From LVI-A0039 sp033105485 (lineage in GTDB: Bacteria; Bacillota_I; Bacilli_A; UBA3375): 64,000 nucleotides of DNA. The translations under genes and the position numbers were made by a program. This document shows, piece after piece, positions 34,948 to 44,147 of the stretch. Within the stretch, counting starts at the first letter, position 1. Every line of letters starts with the position of its first letter. The stretch covers positions 1 through 64,000 of the forward strand of contig CP136956.1 in assembly GCA_033105485.1 (NCBI GenBank), read 5' to 3'. The notes below the pieces were generated by a model. That model was not told the origin of the DNA and did not search any database. It was given only the letters and a program-made list of their open reading frames with translations.

Positions 34948-35154
34948 TTTTTAAACTATCAATATTTAAAATGTAAATATAATGATAGTAGAAGTGAGTC
35001 GGAATAAAGTGCCACTAACCTTTAAAAAAAGACAGAAGTGATTTTGACGTGCCATAATAAGTTGTGCATTTGTCATCTCGGTATACATTGATAGCACACG
35101 AACCTTGCTTCGGTCGGTAAAAGTACTGAAATGTAAAAAAAATGCTAATACCTA
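34948..35154. other. Intergenic stretch between pepT and permease promoters
   Basis: No coding frame or RNA gene could be recognised. It holds two GTGCCA motifs (35009, 35049) and a somewhat GC-richer patch near 35095-35125 that can form short helices but matches no riboswitch I know. It lies upstream of the permease promoter, so it is not part of that leader. Confidence 0.4.
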
Positions 35155-35183
35155 TTGGTTAATGAAGTTTAATATGATATAAT
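35155..35183 (+). promoter_or_regulatory. Promoter of the amino-acid permease
   Basis: TTGGTT, a 17-base spacer including TGA, then TATAAT (extended -10 at 35175-35183). Confidence 0.8.
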
Positions 35184-35209
35184 TATTATGGTTAAAAAAA
35201 AGGAGTTAT

Positions 35210-36703
35210 ATGAGTAATACAACTAAAAAACTTACATTAGCTGCATTCATTTTAATGATGCTTACTTCTGTATTTGGAGTTACTAATATCGGAATCGGTT
35301 TCTACCGTATGGGTTACGCTGCCATTCCAATGTTCACAATCGGTGGATTACTTTACTTTATTCCATATATCATGATGATGGTGGAATTAGCTACAGGTTT
35401 CAAAGGTGAAACTGGTGGTATTTATACTTGGATGGAGAAATCAGTTTCAGTTAAATTCGCATTTATCGGAATCATGATGTGGTATTCTTCATACGTTATT
35501 TGGATGTTTGGTAAAGCATTATCTCTATGGGTACCGTTATCATTTGCAGTATTCGGTACTGATATCACAACTACACCAGTAATGATTGGTGAGACTGACT
35601 TCGGTCCATTCTTACTAGGAGTTGTTGGTATCTTAGTAATTTTATTAATGACTAAAATCGTTAGCGCTGGTGCTGGACGTTTAGCAAAAATTACTAGTAT
35701 TGGTGGAATCGCTGTTATTTCATTAAACGTAGTATTATTAGTTGGTGGTATTTTCGCTATTTCAAGAAACTTAATGGATGGACACATATTCAAAGAAACT
35801 CTTGATGCAGCTGCATTATACACTTCACCAAACCCTGATTATCAATCAGTAATGCCATTCTTTGGTTTCATCGTATTCGCTGTATTCGCATATGGTGGTA
35901 CGGAAGCTATCGCTGGTGTTGCTAGTGATTTAGAAAACCCTGAACGTGACTTAAAACGTGGTATTTTCTTATCAGGTGCATTCATTGTAATTGCATACAT
36001 TATCGGTTTCTTCATGGTTGGTGCTGCTTTAGAGTGGAGTCAATTTGGAGAAGGTGTAAGTTCACTTTCAGCTTTATTCTTAATTATGGGTCACTTAGGT
36101 GACGCTATTGTTGGATCTGAAGGTTCAATGTTAGGAGATATCTTAACTCGATTTGCTGGTTTAGGAATGTTCTTATCTTACGTTGGAGCTTTAGTAGCTT
36201 TATCTTACGCACCTCTTAAACAAATGATTGATGGAGCTCCAGAAGAATTCTGGCCTGAATCATTTAAAGAAGTTAATCCAAATGGAGTACGTGTTGCTGC
36301 TGTTAAAATTCAAGCATACATCGTAATTATCTTCATTGCAGCAAAATCAGTGTTCTCTTTAATTGACCCTGATGGAGCAAACGCATTATACGAATTAATT
36401 ATCTCAATGACTAACGTTGGTATGACAATTCCTTACGTGTTCTTAATTATCGCATGGTATAAATTCCGTAAGAATGACGAATTAGAAAAAGACGTTATCT
36501 TAATTAAATCAGACGCTATGGTTTTATTCTGTTTAGTATCTACAATGGTATTAGTAATTTTCGGAAACGCATTTACTATCATTAGTCCATTCTTAAGTGG
36601 AGACTTACAAACAGGGATCTGGACTGTAATTGGACCAGTAATCTTTAGTATTATTGCCTTAGCAATCTACTCACGTGGTGAGAAAAAAATAAACAATAAA
36701 TAA
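35210..36703 (+). CDS. APC-superfamily amino-acid permease (YjeM/GadC-like)
   Basis: 497 residues, about twelve membrane segments. The N-terminal helix with SVFGVTNIGIGFYRMGYAAI (20 residues) corresponds to the unwound substrate helix of APC transporters, and FAYGGTEAIAGVASDLENPE is the conserved helix 6-loop region. The general pattern resembles YjeM and glutamate/GABA-type antiporters. Substrate cannot be assigned. It is monocistronic, with a good promoter and terminator. AAGGAG precedes the ATG. Confidence 0.88.
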   Translation: MSNTTKKLTLAAFILMMLTSVFGVTNIGIGFYRMGYAAIPMFTIGGLLYFIPYIMMMVELATGFKGETGGIYTWMEKSVSVKFAFIGIMMWYSSYVIWMFGKALSLWVPLSFAVFGTDITTTPVMIGETDFGPFLLGVVGILVILLMTKIVSAGAGRLAKITSIGGIAVISLNVVLLVGGIFAISRNLMDGHIFKETLDAAALYTSPNPDYQSVMPFFGFIVFAVFAYGGTEAIAGVASDLENPERDLKRGIFLSGAFIVIAYIIGFFMVGAALEWSQFGEGVSSLSALFLIMGHLGDAIVGSEGSMLGDILTRFAGLGMFLSYVGALVALSYAPLKQMIDGAPEEFWPESFKEVNPNGVRVAAVKIQAYIVIIFIAAKSVFSLIDPDGANALYELIISMTNVGMTIPYVFLIIAWYKFRKNDELEKDVILIKSDAMVLFCLVSTMVLVIFGNAFTIISPFLSGDLQTGIWTVIGPVIFSIIALAIYSRGEKKINNK

Positions 36704-36710
36704 CCAATTT

Positions 36711-36740
36711 AGAAACTGCCAAAAGGTAGTTTCTTTTTTT
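36711..36740 (+). terminator. Intrinsic terminator after the permease
   Basis: GAAACTGCC pairs with GGTAGTTTC (one GU) around AAAA, followed by eight T. Confidence 0.92.
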
Positions 36741-36754
36741 TGAGTGTTAAAAAA

Positions 36755-36763
36755 TGGTATAAT
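36755..36763 (+). promoter_or_regulatory. Extended -10 promoter of mtnN-xerD-deoB
   Basis: TGGTATAAT, a perfect extended -10, 23 bases before the mtnN start; no clear -35. Confidence 0.7.
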
Positions 36764-36786
36764 ACATATATGTAAAAAGGAGATAA

Positions 36787-37482
36787 ATGAACATTTTAAT
36801 ATTAAGCGCAATGGTTGAGGAAATTGATTATTTAGTTCAAGCATTTAATCTTACTTCAATTGATAAAATAAATGATAATGATTTATATTTAGTAGAAAAT
36901 AATAATAAGAAAATCTACATCTTAAATAGTGGAATTGGAAAAGTTAATAGTAGTATCACCACATCAATGATTCTTTCAAAGTACAAGGTTGATAAACTAA
37001 TTAGTATTGGGACATCAGGAGCTTTAACTAATAAAACGCATATTGGTGACTTTGTAAATGGTGAAAGACTAGCTTACCATGATGCCGATGCTACTGTATT
37101 TGGATATGAGATTGGACAAATTCCACAAATGGATAAATATTTTATGACAACAAATGACAAGTTCTGGAATGATGTAATGAGTAAGTTTAAACAAGTTGAA
37201 GATGTAAACTTACACACGGGAGATATTGTTACAGGTGACCAGTTTATCAATAATGCTGAGCGTAAACAGTTCATTAATACTCACTTTGAAAATGGTTTAT
37301 GTGTAGAGATGGAATCAACTGCAATCGTACATACAGCAATTAGATTTAATACAGATGTATATGCACTTCGTAGTATTTCAGATAATGCTGATTCAGAAGC
37401 TGATGTTAGTTTTGATCAATACTTATCAAAAGTATGTGTTCAATATAAACAATTTGTTGATATCCTATTAGACAATGAATGA
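36787..37482 (+). CDS. mtnN: 5'-methylthioadenosine/S-adenosylhomocysteine nucleosidase
   Basis: Hydrolyses MTA and SAH to adenine and thioribose or ribosylhomocysteine, detoxifying products of methylation and polyamine synthesis. 231 residues. ILSAMVEEIDYLV at the N-terminus, GTSGALTNKTHIGD, the VEMESTAIVH purine site, and RSISDNADSEADVSFDQYL, which holds the catalytic Asp, are family signatures. It overlaps xerD by 8 bases. First of a three-gene operon touching nucleoside salvage and chromosome resolution. Confidence 0.95.
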   Translation: MNILILSAMVEEIDYLVQAFNLTSIDKINDNDLYLVENNNKKIYILNSGIGKVNSSITTSMILSKYKVDKLISIGTSGALTNKTHIGDFVNGERLAYHDADATVFGYEIGQIPQMDKYFMTTNDKFWNDVMSKFKQVEDVNLHTGDIVTGDQFINNAERKQFINTHFENGLCVEMESTAIVHTAIRFNTDVYALRSISDNADSEADVSFDQYLSKVCVQYKQFVDILLDNE

Positions 37483-38362
37483 GCCTTTAATAGATAGTTT
37501 TTTAAGCTATCTTAAACTCGAACGAAGATTAAGTGAGAATACATGCAATTCCTATCGAATAGACCTTATGCAGTTTGATACATTTATTAATAAGCCAATT
37601 GCTCAGTTAAGTAAAGAAGATATTGATCGCTATATAAAGTATTTGCAAACAGCTTATAAAGAAAATAGTTATCTTCGTAAGGTAGCAGCGCTTAAGAGTT
37701 TGAATAAATACTTACGTGATTATAACTTAGGCTCAAATGATCAAATCGAGTTATTAGTAGCAAAGAAACGTGAGAAACGTATTCCTAAGTTTTTAACTCA
37801 AGATCAAATTGATTTATTTCTTAATCAGTTTAATGGTTCAAAACCAATTGATATTCGTAATCAAGCAATGTTTGAAACCTTATATGCAACTGGAATGCGT
37901 GTAAGTGAAATTATTAATGTAAAAGTTACAGATGTAAACTTAGAAAATGGTACAATAAGGGTAGTAGGAAAAGGTAATAAGGAAAGAATAGTAATCTTAA
38001 ATCAAAGTTCTGTAACATGTTTAGAAACATATATTTATAGTGCGAGAACTAAATTACAAGAAGATTACACAGATATACTATTTTTAAATAATAAAGGTAA
38101 GCCATTAACAAGACAAGGCTTTAATTTTGTTTTAAAAAAGTATGCGAGTAATGTTGGGATAACCGAAATCAGTCCTCATATATTTAGGCATAGTATCGCA
38201 ACCCACATGCTAAACAACGGTGGTGACTTAAGAATGATCCAATTACTTTTAGGTCATGCAAATATTTCTACAACAGAAGTATATACACACGTTAGTAAAC
38301 AAAAAATCTTAGAGGAATATGATGAACTTCACCCTCTAGCTAAGGAGACATATAATGAATAA
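37475..38362 (+). CDS. xerD: Tyrosine recombinase XerD
   Basis: Resolves chromosome dimers at dif together with XerC and FtsK. 295 residues. N-terminal SAM-like DNA-binding domain (LKLERRLSENTCNSYRID, 18 residues) and catalytic domain with Arg in ATGMRVSEI, Lys in VVGKGNKER, His-x-x-Arg in SPHIFRHSIATHML, His in LLGHANISTTEVYTHVS and nucleophile Tyr in the same block. XerD rather than XerC is favoured because xerD-deoB is the Bacillus order (ripX-drm). It overlaps both neighbours by 8 bases. Confidence 0.92.
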   Translation: MNEPLIDSFLSYLKLERRLSENTCNSYRIDLMQFDTFINKPIAQLSKEDIDRYIKYLQTAYKENSYLRKVAALKSLNKYLRDYNLGSNDQIELLVAKKREKRIPKFLTQDQIDLFLNQFNGSKPIDIRNQAMFETLYATGMRVSEIINVKVTDVNLENGTIRVVGKGNKERIVILNQSSVTCLETYIYSARTKLQEDYTDILFLNNKGKPLTRQGFNFVLKKYASNVGITEISPHIFRHSIATHMLNNGGDLRMIQLLLGHANISTTEVYTHVSKQKILEEYDELHPLAKETYNE

Positions 38363-39533
38363 ATTTAAAAGAGCAACAATTATCGTTTTAGATTCAGCAG
38401 GAATCGGGCAATTACCAGATAGTGAAAAATTCGGAGATGTAGATGTTAATACAATCGGTCACATTTCTAGTACAGTTGGTTTAAATGTTCCAAACATGGA
38501 AGCAATGGGTTTAGGAAACATTGCCGACTTAGCAACAGTTAAGAAAGTTGAAAACCCAACTGCAAAATTCGGGAAAATGGCCGAAGTAGGAGAAGGTAAA
38601 GATACACTTACTGGACACTGGGAAATGATGGGTAACACATTACATCAAGGATTCAACCAATTTACTGATAATGGATTCCCTGCAGATGTAATTGATGAAT
38701 TCGAAAAACGTACAGGACGTAAAGTTTTAGCAAATAAAGAAGGTAGCGGTATGAAAGTAATCGCTGAATACATTGAAGAGCATATGGAAACTGGAAGTCT
38801 AATAGTTTATACTTCAGCTGACTCAACATTCCAAATTGCAGCTCATGAAGATATTGTTCCAATTGATGAGCTATATAGAGCTTGTGAGATTGCTAGTGAA
38901 CTTGTGCAAACACCTAAACATAACGTAGCAAGAATTATTGCTCGTCCATTTATTGGTGGAATCAGTGACTTTACAAGAACTGCTAATCGTCATGATTACG
39001 CGCAATCACCAACTGAACACTTAGTAACTGAAAAGTTACAAGAAGCTGGTAAAGATGTAATTGGTATCGGTAAAATTAGTGATATCTTCACAGGTAAAGG
39101 AATTACAGAGACTTTTAAATCTAAATCAAATGATGATGGTGTAGCTTTAACAATTGAACAATTAAAGAGAACAGATGTTGAAGGTTTAATCTTCACTAAC
39201 TTAGTAGACTTCGATACTTTAGGTGGACACCCACGTAACGTTGAACTATATAGAGATATGTTAGAAAAATTTGACAGTCAGTTACCAGAAATTATCGAAA
39301 ACATGAACGCTGATGATTTATTAATTATTACTGCAGATCATGGTAATGACCCAACATACAAAGGTAACGACCACACTCGTGAATATGTACCGGTATTATG
39401 TTATTCCCCAAGTATTGAAGGTGGAGAAATTACTACTAGATCTACATTTGAAGATTTAGGTGAAACTCTATGTGAAAACTGGGGACTAGAGTCAACTAAT
39501 GAAGGAACAAGTTTCTTAAACGAACTTGTATAA
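38355..39533 (+). CDS. deoB: Phosphopentomutase
   Basis: Interconverts ribose or deoxyribose 1- and 5-phosphates in nucleoside catabolism. 392 residues, full length. LDSAGIGQLPDSEKFGDVD is the N-terminal metal site, LTGHWEMMG and YTSADSTFQIAAHE are signatures, and ITADHGNDPTYKGNDHTRE holds C-terminal metal ligands. Alkaline-phosphatase superfamily. AAGGAG precedes the ATG inside xerD. No nucleoside phosphorylase gene follows directly, unlike in Bacillus. Confidence 0.97.
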   Translation: MNKFKRATIIVLDSAGIGQLPDSEKFGDVDVNTIGHISSTVGLNVPNMEAMGLGNIADLATVKKVENPTAKFGKMAEVGEGKDTLTGHWEMMGNTLHQGFNQFTDNGFPADVIDEFEKRTGRKVLANKEGSGMKVIAEYIEEHMETGSLIVYTSADSTFQIAAHEDIVPIDELYRACEIASELVQTPKHNVARIIARPFIGGISDFTRTANRHDYAQSPTEHLVTEKLQEAGKDVIGIGKISDIFTGKGITETFKSKSNDDGVALTIEQLKRTDVEGLIFTNLVDFDTLGGHPRNVELYRDMLEKFDSQLPEIIENMNADDLLIITADHGNDPTYKGNDHTREYVPVLCYSPSIEGGEITTRSTFEDLGETLCENWGLESTNEGTSFLNELV

Positions 39534-39545
39534 TAGGGGCATAAT

Positions 39546-40502
39546 ATGATTTTTATACAATTTATAGTTTTAGGTGCAATTGTAGTTATCGGAGCAATTA
39601 AACTTGCTAGTCAAGCAGAAGTGATTGAGCAAAACTCAAAAATGAATGCTGCAATTATTGGTATTATCTTAGCATTAACAACATCACTTCCTGAACTTGC
39701 AACAGGACTTACATCGACATTTATCGGACAGCCTCAAATGGCGATTGGTAATATCTTAGGTTCAAATGCATTTAACTTTTTAATCTTAGCGTTATTTAAT
39801 ATTATTTTCTTCTCGAAAGTAGTACTTAGTAAAATTGATAAAAAAGCTACAAGATTGAATATTTTTAGTGGAATCATGTATGCATTATTTTTAATTGCAT
39901 ACTTCAGTACAATTAATAATGCAAATACTGAAATCTTAGGAAGATTATCTTTAACATCAATTGGTATTCTAGTTACATATATTTTTGCAATTAGAACTAC
40001 CTCAAGTTTAGAGGAAGAAGAAGATCACAGTGACTTAGTAGTAGACGAAGTTGCATATAAGCAAGCTATTATTAAATTTGTTGCACTTGCAATCGTTATT
40101 TTATTAGCTTCAATTATGCTTGCACGTAGTGCTGATACTATTGTTGCAGTTACAGGCATGAATGCATCAATCGTTGGAGCCATCTTTATTGGTATTTCAA
40201 CTTCATTACCAGAATTAGTTACATGTTATTCACTTGTGAAAAATGATAACTATACAATGGCAGCAACATCTATTTGGGGATCTAACTTATTTAACTTTGC
40301 AATACTAACAGTTATTGATATATTCTCAAATGAACCATTATTAACAAAAATCGACTCCGATTTATTAGGACTTGCATTAATGGGATTAGCATTTGCTATG
40401 ATCCATTATCTTCAAACTAATGTTGGTTCAAAACATAAGATTATTAATATAATTCCATCGATTGTAATGATTGGATTATATGTTTATTTCTTTATTTTCT
40501 AA
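39546..40502 (+). CDS. Calcium/cation:sodium antiporter, CaCA family (YrbG-like)
   Basis: 318 residues with about ten membrane segments in two inverted halves. The alpha repeats are clear: ALTTSLPELATGLTS plus GNILGSNAFNFLIL in the first half and GISTSLPELVTCYS plus IWGSNLFNFAIL in the second. They form the ion-binding core. A short acidic cytoplasmic loop (EEEEDHSDLVVDE) separates the halves. The exported cation is probably Ca or a related ion by homology. GGGGC precedes the ATG, 12 bases after deoB. A terminator follows. Confidence 0.92.
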   Translation: MIFIQFIVLGAIVVIGAIKLASQAEVIEQNSKMNAAIIGIILALTTSLPELATGLTSTFIGQPQMAIGNILGSNAFNFLILALFNIIFFSKVVLSKIDKKATRLNIFSGIMYALFLIAYFSTINNANTEILGRLSLTSIGILVTYIFAIRTTSSLEEEEDHSDLVVDEVAYKQAIIKFVALAIVILLASIMLARSADTIVAVTGMNASIVGAIFIGISTSLPELVTCYSLVKNDNYTMAATSIWGSNLFNFAILTVIDIFSNEPLLTKIDSDLLGLALMGLAFAMIHYLQTNVGSKHKIINIIPSIVMIGLYVYFFIF

Positions 40503-40528
40503 GAGGCTAGGTTACTAGCTTCTTTAAC
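40502..40528 (+). terminator. Intrinsic terminator after the antiporter
   Basis: GAGGCTAG pairs with CTAGCTTC (one GU) around GTTA, followed by TTTAACTTT. Confidence 0.75.
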
Positions 40529-40536
40529 TTTATTAA

Positions 40537-41834
40537 GGAGACTAACTATTAAAAGTCAAGTCTTTAAGTAGTTTACTCTAGAGTTTTCTTCCTGAGAAAA
40601 TTCCGCTGACTTAATATGTAACTATTAATAGTTACTTTTAAAAGTTATTTAGAGTATAAGTTATTAAATCAACTCAGGATTAAATGGGGTATTGCTTTTT
40701 TGCATTCCCCACATGACACGTAGTAATTTTCTAGCAATTGCATTTACTGCAACTAAATGATGCTTTCCATTTGCAATATGTTTTTGGTACAGCTCTTGGA
40801 TTTCAGGACAATGAAGTCTAGCCATGTTTGCAATATTAAACATGCTATGCCTTAGATATCGATTTTCATGCTTTGATATATGAGCACTTTTAAGTTCATA
40901 TTCATCCGATGCATATACACGAGGATCACCCCTGCAAATGCGACAAGTTTCTTAAGACTAGAAAAGTTATTAAAATCACCAATTTCACCTATTAACATTG
41001 CGAGTGATATCTCATTCACTCCAGGAATAGATAGTAAATTGGTATCAATTGTATTTAGTAGAATTGAGATTTTTCTTTCAAGAATTTCAATTCTTTCAGT
41101 AAAGAAGTTAATTTCCATTGCTAAATTTTGTAGCTCTAGACACTGTAATTCAGATTCTTCTAAAAGCAAATCATTACGTAACATTATCTTTATTACTAAA
41201 TAAAGAATTATACTTAGGTAATAAGTAATCAAGACTTGCTTGAAGTTGAACTTTAGTGCGTGAGCGCTTACTTACAAGATCAAAGCGATGACGTGAAGCG
41301 AACTTAATATTATCAATGTGAGCAATTTGTTTATAATTAGCTTCCATTCGGTTTAAGAAAGCAATATCACAAATTATGCGAGAATCAATTGCATCATTTT
41401 TTGTTTGACGTATACTTGCTGCATGCATCTTACTTGTAATAATAGGATTCATCTCATTGATGGGTAGATCATAGAGTGATAAGATGTTACATAGTTTCTT
41501 ATGATAGTGTGCAGTAGATTCACAAATAAACAAACATTTTGATTCGTTGATTCCACTTTGTTTTATATCTGAAAGAAGTTTTAAAACATCTTCTTGGTTG
41601 TTACTATATGTTTTGCATTTTGAATATTTACTATTAGAATTATCACGAATGGTAATATCGAACTTATATTTGGCAATGTCGATGCCGATAATATGTGAAT
41701 ACATAAAGGACCTCCAAGATTAATTATTAGCAGGCTGCATAGTGTGCATAGAACAACCTAGTAAAATACTGCTTCTAGTGAGCAAATTAACTAATTCGAA
41801 ATAACATGCAAACTAAGCGGGGCACTAGTCTCCT
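40537..41834 (-). mobile_element. Degraded IS110-family insertion sequence
   Basis: A frameshifted DEDD transposase gene on the minus strand with non-coding flanks on both sides. AGGAGACTA at 40537-40545 is repeated in inverse orientation at 41826-41834, a 9-base subterminal pair compatible with the IS1111-type subgroup, so these points are offered as provisional ends. Non-coding DNA of ~130 bases lies 5' of the transposase and ~120 bases 3' of it; one of these would have encoded the bridge RNA in an active element. No second copy is in the window and no target duplication is expected for this family. Confidence 0.6.
40664..41704 (-). pseudogene. IS110-family transposase, frameshifted and partly deleted
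   Basis: Three pieces on the minus strand read as one IS110 transposase. The N-terminal piece (41704-41174) has the DEDD start HIIGIDIAKYKFDI and KNDAIDSRIICDIAF. The middle piece (41232-40852) holds NLLSIPGVNEISLAMLIGEI and the FSSLKKLVAFAGV Tnp_20 block, after a frameshift with missing sequence. Near 40935 one more base loss shifts the frame; continuing in the new frame gives SKHENRYLRHSMFNIANMA and GKHHLVAVNAIARKLLRVMW, ending at TAA 40664-40666. GGAGG precedes the ATG. The element cannot move by itself. Confidence 0.88.
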
Positions 41835-41860
41835 CAACAGTCTAATAGACTTGGAAGAAT
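41705..41860 (-). ncRNA. Non-coding end of the IS110 element, possible bridge-RNA remnant
   Basis: Between the transposase start and the right end of the element lies ~130-155 bases without coding sequence, with short helices visible on the minus strand (for example GTCTA/TAGAC near 41843-41855). In IS110 elements such a region is transcribed as a bridge RNA that pairs with donor and target DNA. I could not identify the two pairing loops, so this is position-based inference only. Confidence 0.25.
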
Positions 41861-41966
41861 GTCAGTGTCTCTCTGTTAGTTATATTATAAGAAAAATTTC
41901 TATTCTGCTAAATACAAAATATATGAGAGGAGAGTATAATGGGTTAATCTCATTATACTAGGATGA

Positions 41967-42422
41967 ATGAAAATATTAGCTGTTAGTTCAGCCGGTGGTC
42001 ACTTTTCAGAATTAAAAATGATAACAAACAATTTATCAGAGCAATTTGATGTTACAATCATAACTGAAGACAAAGGTAATCGTGATTCCATGGTAAGTTA
42101 TTATATGCCTTATAGTAATCGAAGTAATAAAATCAAATACCTATTTGCATTTTGTTATAACTTTATTTTAGCGTTTAAGTACACTTATAAAACTAAACCT
42201 GATGTTATTTTATCAACAGGAGCTCATACAGCATTTTTCTATTTTGTTGTTGGAAAAATATTCTTTAGAACAACTAATGTATATATAGAAAGTTATGCTA
42301 AAGTTACTGAAAAGTCATTAACTTATAAGTTATCACATAAATTTATAGATAAAAATGTAGTTCAACACAAAGAAATGCAAACAGTAGAAGAAAAAAGTTA
42401 CTTTTTTGGAGGTGTATACTAA
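41967..42422 (+). CDS. Alg14-like glycosyltransferase membrane subunit (PssD/CpsF type)
   Basis: 151 residues. SSAGGHFSELKMI at the N-terminus is the signature of Alg14 and its bacterial relatives, which anchor the catalytic Alg13-like subunit to the membrane; DVILSTGAHTAFFYF and NVYIESYAKV follow the same family. Together the pair transfers a sugar (often GlcNAc, Gal or GlcA) from a UDP donor to a lipid-linked sugar. AGGATGA precedes the ATG. The stop overlaps the Alg13-like gene. The donor and acceptor cannot be told from sequence. Confidence 0.88.
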   Translation: MKILAVSSAGGHFSELKMITNNLSEQFDVTIITEDKGNRDSMVSYYMPYSNRSNKIKYLFAFCYNFILAFKYTYKTKPDVILSTGAHTAFFYFVVGKIFFRTTNVYIESYAKVTEKSLTYKLSHKFIDKNVVQHKEMQTVEEKSYFFGGVY

Positions 42423-42892
42423 TGGTATTTATTACATATGGAACACAGCCACATGATTTTAAATTCATGGGTGAATTAGCTAATAGCATAAGCCAAGATT
42501 ATCAAGTTGTTGCCCAAATCGGAGAATCAAAGAATAATATAACGCGTCCTAACACAAAAGTATTTGATTATACAACTGAGTTTGATAGTTATATCGATGA
42601 TTGTCAAATCCTTATTACTCACGGTGGAGTTGGGAGTATTATGGGAGGTCTTATGAAAGGCAAAAAAGTTATTGCAATTTCAAGGCTGGCTAAGTTTGGA
42701 GAGCATGTTGATGATCATCAATTAGAAGTAACAACTAAATTAGCAAAAGATAATTATATTTATCACATGCAAAGAGACGAAGATATTAATCAAGTTATAA
42801 AAAAGGTTCTAAACCTTGAGTTTGACGCCTATGAATCAAATACAATAAATTTTGTTCACAATATAGAACAAATATTATTAGGAGAAAAATAA
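42422..42892 (+). CDS. Alg13-like glycosyltransferase catalytic subunit (PssE/CpsG type)
   Basis: 156 residues corresponding to the C-terminal half of a GT28 enzyme. VFITYGTQPHDFKFM opens the domain, and THGGVGSIMGGLMKGKKVI followed by EHVDDHQLEV is the UDP-sugar binding site. It pairs with the overlapping Alg14-like gene upstream, a split arrangement common in capsule and exopolysaccharide clusters. No priming transferase or polymerase gene is next to it; the degraded IS upstream may have removed or displaced part of a larger cluster, but that is speculation. Confidence 0.9.
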   Translation: MVFITYGTQPHDFKFMGELANSISQDYQVVAQIGESKNNITRPNTKVFDYTTEFDSYIDDCQILITHGGVGSIMGGLMKGKKVIAISRLAKFGEHVDDHQLEVTTKLAKDNYIYHMQRDEDINQVIKKVLNLEFDAYESNTINFVHNIEQILLGEK

Positions 42893-44103
42893 TGATTAGA
42901 CAGATGTTTAATAAGCCTCAAAAATTTAATAAGTTCGTTACGAGACAAGTTGATCCAATGGAATTGTTTTGGGATTTAATTTTTGTTGTAACGCTACGTT
43001 ACATAATTGATGCGTATGTTGTCAATTTTAGTATGTTTACGTTTGTAGTTGGATTACTTGTATTTTTAGAAACATATATTTTCTGGACAAATATAAACGT
43101 ATATAGTGTCAACTTTTACGATGTATCCCATAACAATCGATTTTTATTAAATCTGATGTTATCACCGTTATTAATAATTGCGGCAATCACCGATTATACG
43201 ACAGAAGGTTCAATATACTTTTTAGCGCTTTCACTAGTTTTATTAAAGTTAATGCAAGCTTATATTTGGGCACGTGCAATTAAAGTTCATAAAACTGATA
43301 AGAGTTATCGTTCATTAAATACGATGTATTCTTCAGAGATTAAAGTTTATTTAATTTGTGCGCTGATCGCAGCAATGTTATTTATCGTTCCGCACTTTGT
43401 AATCCCAGTGCTGATAATATTAATCCTAGTCGAGTTACTATTGCCTTCATACTTCAATCGTAAGAAACGTATTGTATACGCATTTGACCGTATATTAATC
43501 GCTGAACGTTACTTACTATTCATTATATTAATCTTTGGTGAAGGTTTCATTGGTGTAGTTCACATCTTCCAACATAGTGATCCGTTATCGGTTTATGACT
43601 TAGCTCGTGGACTATTAATTTTCTGGACATTATATGCGATGTTCCTAAAGTTATATGATGAATATACGATTCATAAAGAGCGTATTTCAACAACGTTCAT
43701 GATTTTCTTGACTACATATGTGGTGAGTAGTATGTTATTAATTTCTGCTCTAATCGTAATTGGATTATCACATGATCATGTTACACTGGCCTTACGTACA
43801 GTAGGTATTATGGGTGTAATTGCTTATAATGTTACATATGCATACAACTCATATCGTTATTTAAACAAACGTAAGGAGCATTTGCTAGAGTGTGATATCA
43901 AGTATTACAAACGTGATTTATATCAATCAATTGCAACGCTTGCTGTAAGTGTAATTGCAATTGCATTTATTAGCAATACATTTGTCTTATTAATTGTGTT
44001 ATGTGCAACAATTATTTATAGTACTAAACATATCTCAATTAGATCACAAATAGTAGAAGATATCTTTGAAGAAGATCACAAGATTGTTGATATGACTAAT
44101 TAG
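42892..44103 (+). CDS. LtrA-family membrane protein (low temperature requirement A)
   Basis: 403 residues with about twelve membrane segments. The N-terminal MELFWDLIFVVTLRYI and the mid-protein ERYLLFIILIFGEGFIGVV match the two conserved LtrA blocks, including the acidic residue in each. In Listeria the founder was linked to growth in the cold; molecular function is unknown. AGGAGAAA precedes the ATG, and it overlaps the Alg13-like gene by one base, so it is part of the glycosyltransferase operon. The residues DHKIVDMTN end the protein. Confidence 0.85.
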   Translation: MIRQMFNKPQKFNKFVTRQVDPMELFWDLIFVVTLRYIIDAYVVNFSMFTFVVGLLVFLETYIFWTNINVYSVNFYDVSHNNRFLLNLMLSPLLIIAAITDYTTEGSIYFLALSLVLLKLMQAYIWARAIKVHKTDKSYRSLNTMYSSEIKVYLICALIAAMLFIVPHFVIPVLIILILVELLLPSYFNRKKRIVYAFDRILIAERYLLFIILIFGEGFIGVVHIFQHSDPLSVYDLARGLLIFWTLYAMFLKLYDEYTIHKERISTTFMIFLTTYVVSSMLLISALIVIGLSHDHVTLALRTVGIMGVIAYNVTYAYNSYRYLNKRKEHLLECDIKYYKRDLYQSIATLAVSVIAIAFISNTFVLLIVLCATIIYSTKHISIRSQIVEDIFEEDHKIVDMTN

Positions 44104-44111
44104 CAAAAGTG

Positions 44112-44120
44112 TGCTATAAT
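44112..44120 (+). promoter_or_regulatory. Extended -10 promoter of the PhnA-like gene
   Basis: TGCTATAAT, a perfect extended -10, 27 bases before the start codon. Confidence 0.7.
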
Positions 44121-44147
44121 ATATAAGAATTTTAAAGGAGGTTGCTT

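Noticed and set aside
35085..35135. tRNA-like or small RNA gene near the permease
   Set aside because: Short helices exist, but no tRNA T-loop pattern, no promoter in phase and no terminator.
40880..41203. Plus-strand open frame within the IS110 relic
   Set aside because: Antisense to the recognisable transposase, with no ribosome binding site.
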